The notes: generated by a model not told the origin, from the sequence alone. DNA of 64,000 bases from Distichodus sexfasciatus (GCA_032718565.1 JAVGVS010000045.1:1-64000); one strand, 5' to 3'. Positions 23,322 through 35,136 are shown, counted from the stretch's first letter. Numbers and translations are program-made.

Positions 23322-26300
23322 TATATATATAAGAAATCATACAGAACAGACATGTGAGTAAAAAGATTAAAGCTTATTCACGCCATTGTTTAGATGTTTG
23401 TTATGTACCACATCCCTAATACGTAGACATCACGGTCCTGCTGGTCTGGTTTGACAGGCAACCCAACAATGCTGGCTACACACTGTAATTTTTACACAAG
23501 ATGTTGAATCTGGTGTGACTCAGCAAACCAACATTTTGGTCAGCGATCTTAGTTACAAATCAACACCAAACACAAACAAAAACTCACTGACACCTGAACA
23601 CGCCTAATACACAGAATTTATACACATTTTACTGACCTTCCTTTTTGGTATTGCCTATGTTTTGTTATTTCACCCACCTGTGATAAACATAGAACCATGC
23701 CCATATATGTGTATAATTAACAGGAGTAGGTCATTACTTTTATCTCTGTCTTCAGGAGTGCTACCCCAGTTGGATGGTAAGCTTTTGTTTCTTTTTACAA
23801 AATGTTTTATCCATAGTTGGTTAGGGTCCAAAGGACGTCTTGAGGGCCCAACAGGGAAGGCCAGGTTACTTAACGACCGGATTTCTTTTTTCCAGTATGT
23901 GGCAGAGCTGTTCTGAACACCAAGATAGTGGGGAGGACAGGATGCTTCTCTGGGTATTGGCTCGGCAAGTCAGTCTTCACACGAACGATATCATTTCTAT
24001 GTAGATCCCCATCAATTTCACGTTCTCGTCATTTACTGCTTCAAAGGTAAATACACACTATAATTATAATAATAATTATAGTAAGGCGCATGGGCACAGT
24101 GGTTTGCGATGCCGCCTCACAGCAAGAAAGTCCTGGGTTTGAACTCCGGCAACAGCCGCAGGGAGTTCTGTGTGGAGCTTGTACCCTCTCCCCGGGCTTG
24201 CGTGGGTTTCCTCCCACAGTCCAAAGGCATGCGATATAGGTTACTTGGCGACTCTAAATTGGCCCCTGTAAGGTGTGAATATGTGTGTGCCCTGTGGTGT
24301 GTTGGCGCCTGCCCAGGGTTGTTCCCCACCTTGCGCCCGTAAGTTCCTGGGATAGGTTCCGGTCCCTCCACCACCCCAGTTGGGATTCAGCGGTTCAGAT
24401 AATGAGTGAATGAATTAATTTTTATAGTAATTATAACGCGATGCATTTCCACAAGTAAATGCCAATGTGATTGCTCAAGTTTTGTAGCTGTGACTTGAAA
24501 ACATGACCCACGGGCACTCAAATTGTCACGAATGGTGTCGGCATGACATGAGGCGAGGTCACGGTGCAAGCCATTTATTAACAGATACTCACAAAACATA
24601 CAACATAAACTAAACCATAGGGCCACAAACCAAACAGAATACTTTCTCTGGAACTTGAACTTGGAAACCACAAACGAAGCACGCCGACATGGGAAGGGTA
24701 GTAAATTTCCATTTTACTATCTCAAGGTTGTGTAACAATTTGAAGAATAAAACATGAAGGAGGCTGAGATGTGGAGAAATATTAATCAAGGAGGAAAGGA
24801 AGGGGGCAAAAAGCTGCCCACAGCTCCTTCATGTATGGGTGAGATGCAGAGGTTGGGCACTTGATAGCGTAACGGTGAGGGAGTTGTCACCATGATCAGT
24901 CCCGTAAAGGTACCATTGAGGTACTCATGAGCAAGGTACCGTCCCCAAGCACTTCTTAAAAGTTCCCACTGCTCTTTTATGGATGGGGCAAATGCTGTGC
25001 TGTGACAAATAATCCCTCATTCACTTACCTTCAAGTCCATGTGCCTCTGATTTAAGCGCTCAGGATTACCACATGCTGGACGACTGAGAATCTACACAAA
25101 CATGTCGTGCTTGGGAGAACTAAAAGGGTGAAGAGGAGCACGGGGGCATGGTGAAAATGATGCTAGGACAGGAGACACACAAGTAGATAACAGTGGATTT
25201 TTCTGCTTTTTCCAGTATTTCTGCTTCAGCTGTGACAGTTTACCTGGGTACACAGACGCAGCAGGGTACAAACCTCTTCCAGATCACTCGAAGTGTCACT
25301 AATGTCATAGTACACGAAAGCTACGACAACTCTCCCGATAACAACGACATCGCCCTTCTCCAGTTGAACTCCGCTGTGACTTTCAACAACTACATTGTGC
25401 CTGTCTGCCTGGCATCAACCGGAAGCACATTCTTCACTGGCCTTATGACCTGGGTCACAGGTTGGGGAAACATCGGAACAGGGGGTGAGAAACAAGAAGG
25501 AAATCTGAGGCTCATACCTTAAAGTGTAGCAACGTAAAATTTTTAAATTTATGGCAGAAATTTATCGTGTTGATAAGAACACACTGAACACCATTTTCTT
25601 TCTGCAAAGATATGAGTGAAAAAATTAGCAAACTGAGATTAAGTGCAGACTGTCTTCATGGTTTGAGAAGGTTTCGTGCCCAAAGCTGTAAATATAATAA
25701 AAATGGATGATATTTTTAGGTCACACTAACATAAAAATGTAATGTTACTGCAAACAGGGTGAAGACAAAGCTTTAGAAGATATGCCATATATATATAATG
25801 AACTTTCAAAATTCAAATTTCTGGGTAAAATTAATGGAAGAAATACAAATATTTGCAAAAGCACAAATAAACAAATGAACATTAATTAAACTATGCTTGC
25901 ACAAAAAGTGGTCGTCTTTTATACCACTTTTCTGATTACAATCCTTTTCTGTGTTTCCTCAGTAAGTCTTCCAGCTCCTGGAACGCTGCGGGAAGTACAA
26001 GTGCCAATTGTGGGCAACAGGAAGTGCAACTGCTTATATGGGGTTGGAAAAATTACAGATAACATGCTGTGTGCTGGACTGCTTGCAGGTGGCAAGGATT
26101 CATGTCAGGTAATTTCATCTCATCGTAGTCTGCTCACTACTTACCCAGCTCTTTTTGTTCATTGTTAATTTCTTGTGTGCCTCTGGTGTTCCACAGGGAG
26201 ACTCAGGAGGTCCACTGGTTGTCAAAATTGGCTCTACCTGGGTTCAGGCTGGCATTGTGAGCTTTGGTATAGGCTGTGCTCAGGCTAATTATCCTGGTGT

Positions 26301-29300
26301 GTATACCAGATTGTCTAACTACCAGAACTGGATCAACCAGAAAATTACCAGCAACAGTCCAGGTTTCGTCTCGTACATCTCCAACGGCACTGATTCGGAT
26401 CTGAGTGTGTCCTGTGCTGGCCTGCCTACTGTTCCAACCACTACCGTCTCCACTACTACTACAATCCCCACCACCACAGTTCCACGTATGTCTCTGTTTG
26501 CTACTGAAAATGCCACACAAAACAGATATATCAGTAAAGTTAGGCCTGTCACTCTTATTATTATTAGAATAATCACTGTGGATATTTGTCAGCGCCCAGA
26601 TGATAAAATGTTTGGATCTCTCAGTTTCACTGACTTCGGAGAAATATCAAACACCATGTTACCAAAGCAGGCATTTGTTTACCACATAATAACAGTATGA
26701 TTACGGAGCAATGATGATTAAAAAAATAGCACTAAAAGGTTGCTGCTCACATCTAGGGTTAGGGATCTGCATTTTATTTACATATATAAAAATATTTTAG
26801 CTTGCTTTGCATAATGAGGTTTTATATTACCGTACATTTATAATTAGCAATAAATTGTCAGGTATTTAGGATAGTTGCAGTGTACTGTACCTTCATGAGA
26901 CTTTAAACATACTGTCATGATAGTTTCATAGTATATAAGCAGATAATTACCTTAATCAGACAAGATTTACAATTAGAGATGCACTCAAGAAAATGCCAGT
27001 GTAATTGCTCAAGCTTTGTAGCTGTGACATGAAAACCGGGTGAGTAGGAAGACATTTTAAAATGCCTTGAAAAGAATGAGTAAAAAATGAGGAAAGATAA
27101 AAGTAAGAAAAAGATGAGTGCAGGTCAAAACAGGTTGAGATGTGTGTTCAGTCAGGTGATCTGAGGTGGCATAAGAACCGTGTTGACAGCATAAGAACCG
27201 TGTCGGGCGAAAACAGGCTGAGGGAAGCTTGTGAGTCCTGAATTCCATCTGAGAGAAAACGAATGGGTTCCTATAGAAAAAATAAACGAAGGATGGAAAA
27301 GACGAGTGCAGGTCATGCCGGTTACAGATATGCGAAGAGGCACATCGAAAAGGACGATCACGTCGAATTCAGTGGCTTTGTGAAGAATGGTGGCCACGTA
27401 GTAAAGCGTCAAAATTTGACCTCCGTGTTAGTCTATGGGGAAAAAACAGACAGAAAAATGGACAGAACTCGCAAACGAGTGCATGTATCAAAAACAGGGC
27501 ACACATTTTAGACTTGGAACGAAGTTTCTAGCATAAAAACTGTAGAAGGAAAAAGTGTGTGGAATAAAAATTGGATAACAATATGTGACTGCTCACCGCA
27601 ATCACATAATGACACCAGCAAAGTCCTACCAGAAAATCAGACGTTGTAACTAGGACAAGGCGATTAATCAAAAAATGAACTGAAACCAACATTCAGAACC
27701 TCTAATCGACCTAATCTTGCCCATGACATTTACTTTTACATTTACAGCATTTAGAGTGACTACAATTTCCCAATTACAGAGCCAGTGTCCCTGGAGCAAC
27801 TTTAAGTTTAGAGTCTTGCTCAATATGGAATTTGAGGTCATATCGCTAAGCCCTAGGTGTATTTTACTCCATTATTGTAATAGGTTTTAGGGGTTTTGTT
27901 GAGACAAAATGACTTATTCTACTTGTGTTCTCTCTCCAGCTGTGGTTTGTGGCAAGGCCAAGCTGAACACTCGCATGGGAGCGGGCAGCAGTTTGTCTTC
28001 TCTAGGGACTTGGCCGTGGATGGCCAGCGTGCAGCTCAATGGCACACATGTGTGCGGAGGAACGCTGGTGGCCGAGCAGTTCGTCATGACCTCAGCTAGT
28101 TGCTTCTCAAGGTAAAAAAGTTGGCCAGAAGGAACACCAGAATGACGATGACGATGTTGTGTATGATCGCGCGAGGCGAGAAACAAGGCAGGATGTTAGC
28201 GAAAATGAAATTTATCACTAAAAAAAATAAAACATCAAAACGCCACCAGATACAGAACAAAGGAAACACAGAGGCAAAGGAGACAAGCCAACCTAAATAG
28301 GGACCTGGGGAACACAACACAAGGAAGTCATCACTTTTAAATGGCAGCTCTTCAAGCTACTAGTTTATTAATATTAAAAGTAGTTACGCTTTGGCCAAGC
28401 TATTGCTTTATTATAATAGACTCCACCTCACAGCTGCCAAGAGTGCACTATGATGCAATGTGCATGCTTCACACAAGCACAGTAGCCTGTCAGATACTAC
28501 TTCAGCAAATTTAACACCAGTCGAAAACACCTGGTAGCTGAAAATAGCCGTCTTTGTTAGGAGACAAAAACTGTACTTTTTTCTTTTGTAACAATGTAGT
28601 GTTTTGCCACAGTTAAAAGTATCTTCACTACTGATTAGCTAAAAAAAGTAGCAACTTAGCTACTTCGTAACATAGAGTCACAGAGCAGGCAGTGAAAGAT
28701 GGTAACTGTCATGGATACTCAGTTACTCAAACACCAAGTGGTCATGGGTTCAAATCTGACAGTATCTGCCGCTGAGTAAACACCTTAAACCTTAAAGCAG
28801 TTTGTAGTATAATGGTTAAGGAGTTGGCCAGTCGCTGGTTCAAGTCCCGAACCGGTACCACTGAGGTACTTATGAAGGATGGATCAAATGCCCAGGTCAC
28901 ATTTCATTGTAGTGCACTGTGTGTTGTGTGTTCACGATTTGTTCACTTTAAATACTATAAATGTAGTTGTTTTAGACAGTGATCAGGTTTAACATTCTGT
29001 GCTTTTGCCTCAGCGCCACTGCTAACTCAAACTGGACTGTCGTACTGGGACGACTCAAGCAGAACGGCTCCAACCCATACGAAGTGACCGTCCAAGTGGC
29101 CAACATTTCATTCAGCAACGGGAGTGCAAACAACATCGCCACCATCCAGCTGTCCAGCAAACCCACGCTTTCCGACTACATCCAGCCCATATGTGTGGAC
29201 CTGGGCTCCAACAGCTTTCCAGTTAATACTCGGTGCTGGGCTGCTGGATGGGGCTCTGGAGGTGGAGGTGTGTGTGTATGGCATTTTTTGTTTGTTAATT

Positions 29301-31147
29301 ATTTGTGGAGTCTGATGAGTGAAATTAGTGGTGGTTGAGTGGGACGGATGCTTATCTCTGGACCAAGAGGTTGTGGGTTCGGATCCTGGGCAAGACCCTT
29401 AACTCTAAATGACAACTAATAAGAAGTCCCGTTACAATTCATATAAACTTGGTTCTGACATTCTGTCTCATGCATGCATTCTCTTTTCTTCCATAGTTGA
29501 ACAAACCCTTCAGGATTTCAGTGTTCAGACTGTGGACTGTGGCAGCGGTTCTTCAGCAAACAGCATCTGCACGGGAGTCATTCCATTAGAACAGGTGTAT
29601 ATTTCAAATCATTTTAATCTCTACTCAAATTATTCTACTTAATCACTACAGATAACAAAGGCAGCACAGAGATTAGATCCAATCCCCAGAATTCTGAAGA
29701 TAAAATGAGACTTTGTAGGACTTCAATTTCTGAAACTTTTACAAACAGTAACTGTTTGCACAATTAAATTTAAACACAATTATTATCCTCGGGCCATATG
29801 ACTTCTTCACTTGATCCTGCCAATATTCATTCATTCATTCATTCATTCATTTTCCAAACCGCTGTAATCCCAGCTGGGGTTGCGGGGGGGACCGGACCCT
29901 ATCCTGGCAATTTACGGGCGCAGGGCAGGGACCAGCTCTGGGCAGGCGCCAACACACTGCAGGGCACACACAGTCACACAGTCACACACACATTCACACC
30001 TTAAGGGCCAATTTAGAGTTGCCAATTAACCTACAATGCATGCCTTTGGACTGTGGGAGGAAACCGGAGCACCTGGAGGAAACCCACGCAAACACGGAGA
30101 GAGCATGCAAACTCCACACAGGGGGGGTCCTACGGCCGTCCCCGGGGTTCGAACCCAGAGCCCAGGACCTGTGAGGCGGCAGTTCTAACCACTGCGCCAC
30201 CGTGCCACCCCCTGCCAATATGGTTTTTAATTATAAAAAATTGCAAACCAAATTTCTTAGTCAAACTATAAAATACACACCTTCATTTTCCATTACACAA
30301 CACAAATGCACAATAGTTTAGAATAGTTTATGATATTAATTGCTATTTTTATTAAGTATTTTAATATATATTTTATGAGACTAATTTTCTGTCATTTTTA
30401 AAAATCAGATGAATTCATTAAAATCATTAACAGTGATGACCTGATTTGCTATTTCAATCTACTAGAAATTAAAAATTTGTGCATATGTGTCAACAGAAAA
30501 ACAGAGTTTGTTTGCTAAATCCCTTAAATTAGTCCAAACGTCCATCATATCTTAACTGTATTTTACATTCTTTATTAAAACTCATGCTCTCTTTTTCTCA
30601 GACTGACAAAGGAGGTCCTCTGATGTGCAAAATCGGCCTGTCGTGGATCCAAGCCGCAGTTCTGACTTTGGACAGCACCAGCTCAAACAGCACCAGCAGC
30701 AGCAACACCAGCACCACCACACCCAGCCCCAGCAGCAGCAACACCACCATCAGCAACTCCAGCCTCAGCAGCAGCAACACCAGCACCACCACACCCAGGC
30801 CCAGCAGCAGCAACACCACCATCAGCAACTCCAGCCTCAGCAGCAGCAATACCAGCAGCAGCAACACCAGCAGCACCAATGTCACCTCCACCAAAACTGA
30901 ACTTTTACCTAGTGCCAAAGCTTCATCCATGGTCTTCACTAAAACGTCAACCTTCTCAACCTACCTTACTCGTACGGTTGGCTCCTTCCCTCCTCAAGCC
31001 ACTTCGGCCAGCACCACAGCTGCACAAACCGCCGCCCAAGTTGCCGGCAATGGAGGAACCAAGTCTTTCTCTTTCTTTACCACTGCTTCTGTTTTCCTCA
31101 CCTCATTTATGGTTCTCATCATGATCCAAATCTTTGGGGAAGAATGA
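22490..31147 (+). CDS. Tandem two-domain trypsin-like serine protease homologue, probably GPI-anchored
   Basis: Inferred coding exons: 22490-22544, 23756-23776, 23896-24046, 25216-25484, 25963-26108, 26197-26485, 27940-28111, 29014-29267, 29497-29594 and 30602-31147 (666 codons). All junctions are GT-AG with continuous frame. Residues 1-20 form a signal peptide. Domain 1 (about 26-290) has the VCGRAVLNTKIVG start, the aspartate in DNNDIALL (D120), the specificity aspartate (D211) and GDSGGPL (S217). Its exon 3 is scrambled: CGGS and AAHC are absent, so no catalytic histidine is seen. A Thr-rich linker joins domain 2 (about 312-500). There His, Asp and Ser are replaced by S364 (TSASC), N408 (ANNIA) and K488 (TDKGGPL). 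A Ser/Thr/Asn-rich stalk with two ~24-residue repeats follows, then a hydrophobic tail ending GEE, typical of a GPI signal. It resembles prostasin/testisin/polyserase-type proteases of the cell surface. The precise orthologue is unknown to me. Confidence 0.85.
23271..23330. repeat. (TA)n microsatellite in protease intron 1
   Basis: About 30 TA dinucleotides with one slip near 23313, lying in the intron between the first two coding exons of the protease gene. Confidence 0.95.
24086..24415 (+). repeat. tRNA-like SINE, family B, near full length
   Basis: Head gcacagtggtttgcgatgcc with B-box-like gggtttgaactccgg, then gggtttcctcccacagtcca, aggcatgcgata, actctaaattggcccctgta, and the 3' end gttccggtccctcca. 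It lies in the intron after the scrambled His exon of the protease gene. Other copies: 29826-30212 (inverted), with fragments at 20938 and 36058. Confidence 0.8.
24795..25020 (+). repeat. tRNA-like SINE, family A, in protease intron 3
   Basis: It contains gcacttgatagcgtaacggt, gaggtactcatgagcaaggt, accgtccccaagcacttctt and the tail tgtgacaaataatc. A piece of another copy precedes it (gcccacagctccttcatg). Confidence 0.75.
27000..27510 (+). repeat. Dispersed repeat, 'ggcataagaaccgtgttga' family
   Basis: Motifs agctgtgacatgaaaac, tgaggtggcataagaaccgt and gagaaaacgaatgggttcct recur at 63300-63495. A short piece also occurs near 24470. It lies in the intron joining the two protease domains. Confidence 0.7.
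28795..28945 (+). repeat. tRNA-like SINE, family A, shortened
   Basis: Head gcagtttgtagtataatggt and B-box-like ctggttcaagtcccgaacc, then a shortened body missing the 'ccccaagcactgct' part. It is in protease intron 7. Confidence 0.65.
29826..30212 (-). repeat. SINE family B, inverted, with (ATTC)n tail
   Basis: Read on the minus strand it runs from a tRNA-like head (gtggcgcagtggttagaact, gggttcgaacccc) through gggtttcctccaggtg to the 3' end, which carries a pentameric/tetrameric attc tail at 29826-29852. It is in protease intron 9. Confidence 0.85.
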
Positions 31148-31674
31148 GACAGAGCCTGTGAGAACTTTTTAAGTGATGGGATGAATCACCCATTTTTACC
31201 AAGCTAAGGCAGTGATCTTTGTGGATATATACCTGAAAGAGAGAGAAACCCCCCAATGTCAAGGACAATTTAATAGATAGCTACATGTTTAAAATGTTTT
31301 GATTAACATATATTTTAATGATAAACTACAAAAGTGCAATAATATGAACATTCAGTGTGATGTTGTCTGACCTGAGGTATTTGCCCTCGATGATGCTGTA
31401 GATCTATGGTTCCCCCTGGTGCTGACTTATATACCTGAGTCGAATATCAGTTCTGTGTCCTCACCTTTAGAAATGATCACCTTGGGATGATCTACAAAAA
31501 AACAAGCCGTTCAAATACTGTTAAACAAGTGAGACACATATTTCCTCCCCTTATCTGAGCCTTTTATTATACCGTGTAGCTCAATCTCAGTAATAAATAT
31601 TTGATATGACTTTTTAAATGTTTTATTCTAATTACGAAGAGTGATTAAGTGATTTGCTATCAGAACCTCTCTCT

Positions 31675-31696
31675 TTTTTTTTTTTTTTTTTTTTTA
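31675..31696. repeat. Poly(T) tract
   Basis: Over 20 consecutive T in sequence downstream of the protease stop. An aataaa at about 31591 is a possible poly(A) signal for the protease mRNA. Confidence 0.8.
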
Positions 31697-32094
31697 CACT
31701 GTGTTCTAATGGTGTGGTATTACACTATTATATAATTGTGCATATATGAAGGATTTTATTCTATGACATTCCAAAATGTGTGACCTTTTGCCAGCAGAAA
31801 AATACACAATTCCTCAGTGTTCATGAGAAAGACAGAACTATTAATACTCTTTATAATTGCACTTTTGCAGGATGTGTACTTGCTGTCAGTATTTTTAAAT
31901 GTCTGCATGTGTAACCAGGTACATGTCAAACCAAAAATATTAAAATATTCGTACTCACCAGCTTTTACTTTACAGCTGTTATGATCTAATGACACATAAA
32001 CTGGCATTATGATCTGGTTGATGTGTTTTTGTTTTATTCATTAGTTCTCACAGGGATTTATAATCTCTATTTTGCAATAACCACATCTTTTTAC

Positions 32095-32430
32095 AAGGTT
32101 ATAAGGTTCTCATGTCCCTCAAATATTGTAAAATTTGTAAGATTTCTGCAGAATTGTAAGGATATTTTTGCATGTGAAGATGAGCCATCATGAGGGATAA
32201 TGCTTTTATAGAATGTTCTGGGACTAAAAGGATTAAAAGATTTTGAATTAGAGTTAAGTGTAGCTGTGTGTGTCCACACTTTTTACATCATTATGAGGAC
32301 CTTGTTGTCCCCTTAAAGATTGTGAGATTTGTAAGATTTTTGCAGAACTGTGAGGACATTTTTGTATTTAGTATGAAGATTAGCCATCATGAGGGACAAT
32401 GCTATTATAGAACGTTCCGGAACTAGAGGG
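32095..32430 (+). repeat. Two-copy tandem repeat related to the 'ggacctcac' family
   Basis: The unit 'tgtaagatttctgcagaa ... gagccatcatgaggga ... tatagaatgttctgg' at 32130-32230 is repeated at 32325-32420 with few changes. It directly precedes the promoter of the Cys-rich gene. Confidence 0.7.
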
Positions 32431-32522
32431 TCAAAAGTTTTTATGATTCGCGCAAGCCCCGTCTCAAGTTTGGCCCTCACAGCGAGCCGTACATTTACAG
32501 GAAGTAAACGCAGCAGTAGGTA

Positions 32523-32536
32523 GTTGCTAGGACAAC
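32523..32536. promoter_or_regulatory. X-box (RFX-type) motif upstream of the Cys-rich membrane protein
   Basis: GTTGCTAGGACAAC fits the near-palindromic X-box consensus (GTYNYY, 1-3 spacer bases, RRNRAC) bound by RFX factors, which activate ciliary genes in animals. It sits about 190 bases before the inferred start codon at 32725. Nearby sequence is relatively GC-rich for this region. Function is inferred from motif and position only. Confidence 0.4.
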
Positions 32537-32724
32537 GTTGTCAACTCCGACTGCACGTTTATAAAAATATCTGAGATATTGTCATATAAAGTGGATATAA
32601 CTCACAGTATACATATATAAATATATATATATAAATATATACGACGTTTTGCACCCGATATACCTGAGCATGACGTAGCTGCAGCTGACGCGGTGCAGTA
32701 AAACACAAAGCACGTCGGTGTGTA

Positions 32725-35136
32725 ATGATGGTAAGTGTTGACACGGTTTCTTCATGAAGACACAAAGCCGACTTAAAACTTTACCTCTTTAAGCCTTATT
32801 TAGACCAGAGTCAGAGTGAGTTTGTTCTAGTTTTACAAATTTACAAGCGTTCTGTCGATTCGAACAATGCCACCGTAGCGTAGATCATCGACAAGAGAAG
32901 TCTATTGATTCATTCTCTCATGTCGAAAAATTATATTACTACTAATTTCCATTTGTTATAACAGTAAAGCGCTCACAGTATTGTCAAAGAAAACTTTGTC
33001 GTCTCAGATTTATACAAGAATATAGAGAAACGAGACGACGTTGCTCCAGTTTATACAACGAACTATAAGGCGCATAGAATATGCATATATAAATAAACTA
33101 TGAAATATGAAGTCTAAATTAGAGGTGGAAAGAAGAAAATGTGCAACTTTAGTTACATGAGGTATTAAATATTTGTGCAAATTGGGCAACAGCAGTCAAG
33201 TGGAGAAAACTACTAAAACAATGCTGGAATGTTCTTTTGCAATTAGATGTGCAAAAGACCTGCAACAGTGTTGTATGAGTATTTCAAACAGACAATCTAT
33301 TCAATAATAAACAGTATCTCTATAAAGTCTAAACTAGAGGTAGAAGATGAAAATATGCAGTTTTAGTTACATGAGGTACCCAGTAATTGTGCAAGTACTG
33401 CAACATCAGTCAAATGTCGGAAAACTACTGTGCATTAAATGTGTATAAGATCAGCAGAAGTTAAATATGAATGAACTATACAAACAGTCTATTAAATAAT
33501 AAACAGTATCTCAAAGACTGTACAATGTAGTATGAATGAGTTTGTACTTGTAGCAGCATGTGCATCATACAGCAGTGATGTGTAAAGTGGTGACGTGTGA
33601 GAAGAGTCAGTTGCATAAAATATTAGTATTTGCAAAAGTTGAAACATTGATATATCACATAGTAGCAAGTGTACGGTCGAGTTAAGACAAGTTTGTTGGA
33701 TTTGGAAGAACACTTTATACACTCACTGGCCACTTCATTAGGTACACCTGTTCAATTGCTTGTTAACACAAATAGCTGATGGTGTAATGGTGTGGGGGAT
33801 ATTTTCTTGGCACACTTTGGGCCCCTTAGTACAAATTGAGCATCATTTAAATGCCACAGCCTACCTGAGTATTGTTGCTGACCATGTCCATCCCTTTATG
33901 ACCACAGTCACCAGATCTCAATCCAATAGAGCACCTTTGGGATGTGGCGGAACGGGAGATTTGCATCATTGATGTGCAGCCGACAAATCTGCAGCAACTG
34001 TGTGATGCTATCATGTCAGTATGGAGCAAAATCTCTGAGGAATGTTTCCAACACCTAGTTGAAAGTATGTCACGAAGAATTAAGGCAGTTTTGAAGGCAA
34101 AAGGGGGTCCAACCTTTTACTAGCAAGGTGTACCTAATAAAGTGGCCAGTGAGTGTACATTAGACGTTCGTGTGAAGAGGCACACAGCATGTATGTTTCA
34201 TTGTCTTTTGATTGTTTAGACATAGTGATGTCTCTCTGCAAATTTTACTGTATATTGTGTCCAGTTTATTTGACAGTTCCTTGTCTTTTCAGGCAGTCCC
34301 CCTGTGGACCCTCCCCATCCCTCTCCCCGCGATTGTCATGATTTCGGTTGGACTGTATATGGTGTTACTTGGCGCTGTTTTGTGGTTCCATCATTGTCTT
34401 AAGGTAGGTCTGCCTTTGTAAATACGTTTTCCGTTCTGCAATGATTCATTAATATATAAATAGATAACAAGGCACTTTCCACTATATATAAACAAATTAA
34501 GTAGCAATTATCTAGTTATCTAAACCACTGGCTAATAGGGTTTTAAGTATAGATAGGTGTACATTTACACTGAATAAAAGTGAATGTGCTTTTGTCCTCA
34601 TTGTGTAGCTGCACTGACTCATTTGGTATGTTGTCCCTGCAGGCCCAGTGTAATACACAGTGCACAGATTGCTGCCCAAGTGTCTCTCCTTTTGAATATT
34701 GTCACATGTGTGCCCAGTCATGTGACTGTCGTCCACCGTCTCTCCATACTTGCCTTGACTATTCCTGCCCCTCTCCAAACGTAAGTGCATCTTTGCTTTT
34801 GGGTAAACGAAGACAGAGGTGAAAATAAAATACTTTACAAAAGTTTTTGGCAGTTGGGAAAAGTTGCCGTAAACACTAACTTTAACAGATACTGTATTAC
34901 AGCCACTGAATAAAATTAGTAATAGACTAATGGAATACATTGTATCTCTGTTTATAGTTTCTTTATAAATATGTAACCAAGGTTCTATTATCTATTGTTT
35001 TAAGCAAAAATGGCTGTGAAAGTTCATAATTTAACTGTCTGTAATGCAGTGTGTGATGTGGGACTGTGCCTGCACCTGCCAACCACCTGAGTGCGACTCC
35101 ATCAACTGTTTCTGCTTCGAGATCAGGTTCAAATAG
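32725..35136 (+). CDS. Small single-pass membrane protein with very Cys-rich tail
   Basis: Inferred exons: 32725-32730 (two Met codons), 34293-34403, 34643-34780 and 35050-35136; all introns are phase 0 with good GT-AG sites (113 codons). The protein opens with a short N-terminus (AVPLWTLPIPLP), then one membrane span (about residues 13-34, VMISVGLYMVLLGAVLWF). The remaining tail has 17 cysteines in 74 residues, many in CxC, CC and CxxC settings (CTDCC, CDCRPP, CACTC, CFCFEI). Cysteines span exons 3 and 4 evenly, so the two exons look like parts of one module. Palmitoylation, metal binding or disulphides are all possible. I do not recognise a named family. The two-codon first exon is the weakest part. 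A poly(A) signal aataaa lies near 35805. Confidence 0.75.
32985..33520 (+). repeat. Decayed copies of the 'tttattgtcatctctacta' repeat
   Basis: gaaacgagacgacgttgctc and cagtttatacaacgaac match the block at 19060-19100. The segment 33100-33300 (taaattagaggtggaaagaa ... caagtggagaaaactac) is repeated at 33325-33520. All of it lies in intron 1 of the Cys-rich gene. Confidence 0.6.
33720..34155 (+). mobile_element. Internally deleted Tc1-like transposon
   Basis: Terminal inverted repeats cactcactggccacttcatt and ctaataaagtggccagtgag flank 436 bases, bordered by TA on both sides, the Tc1/mariner target. Inside are two transposase pieces: DGVMVWGIFSWHTLGPLV near 33778 and the C-terminal part DLNPIEHLWDVAEREI to GGPTFY-stop (33905-34122). 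The region between them, expected to carry one catalytic aspartate, is missing, so it cannot be autonomous. It lies in intron 1 of the Cys-rich gene. Confidence 0.9.

Noticed and set aside
30598..30939. Gln/His-rich plus frame and Leu/Val-rich minus frame over the protease stalk
   Set aside because: These are alternative frames of the Ser/Thr/Asn-rich stalk exon, whose true frame continues from GGPLMC to the GPI signal.
34512..34940. 142-codon minus-strand frame opposite the Cys-rich gene
   Set aside because: It is antisense to exon 3, whose plus-strand reading has matched phase-0 splice sites and continuous frame with its neighbours.
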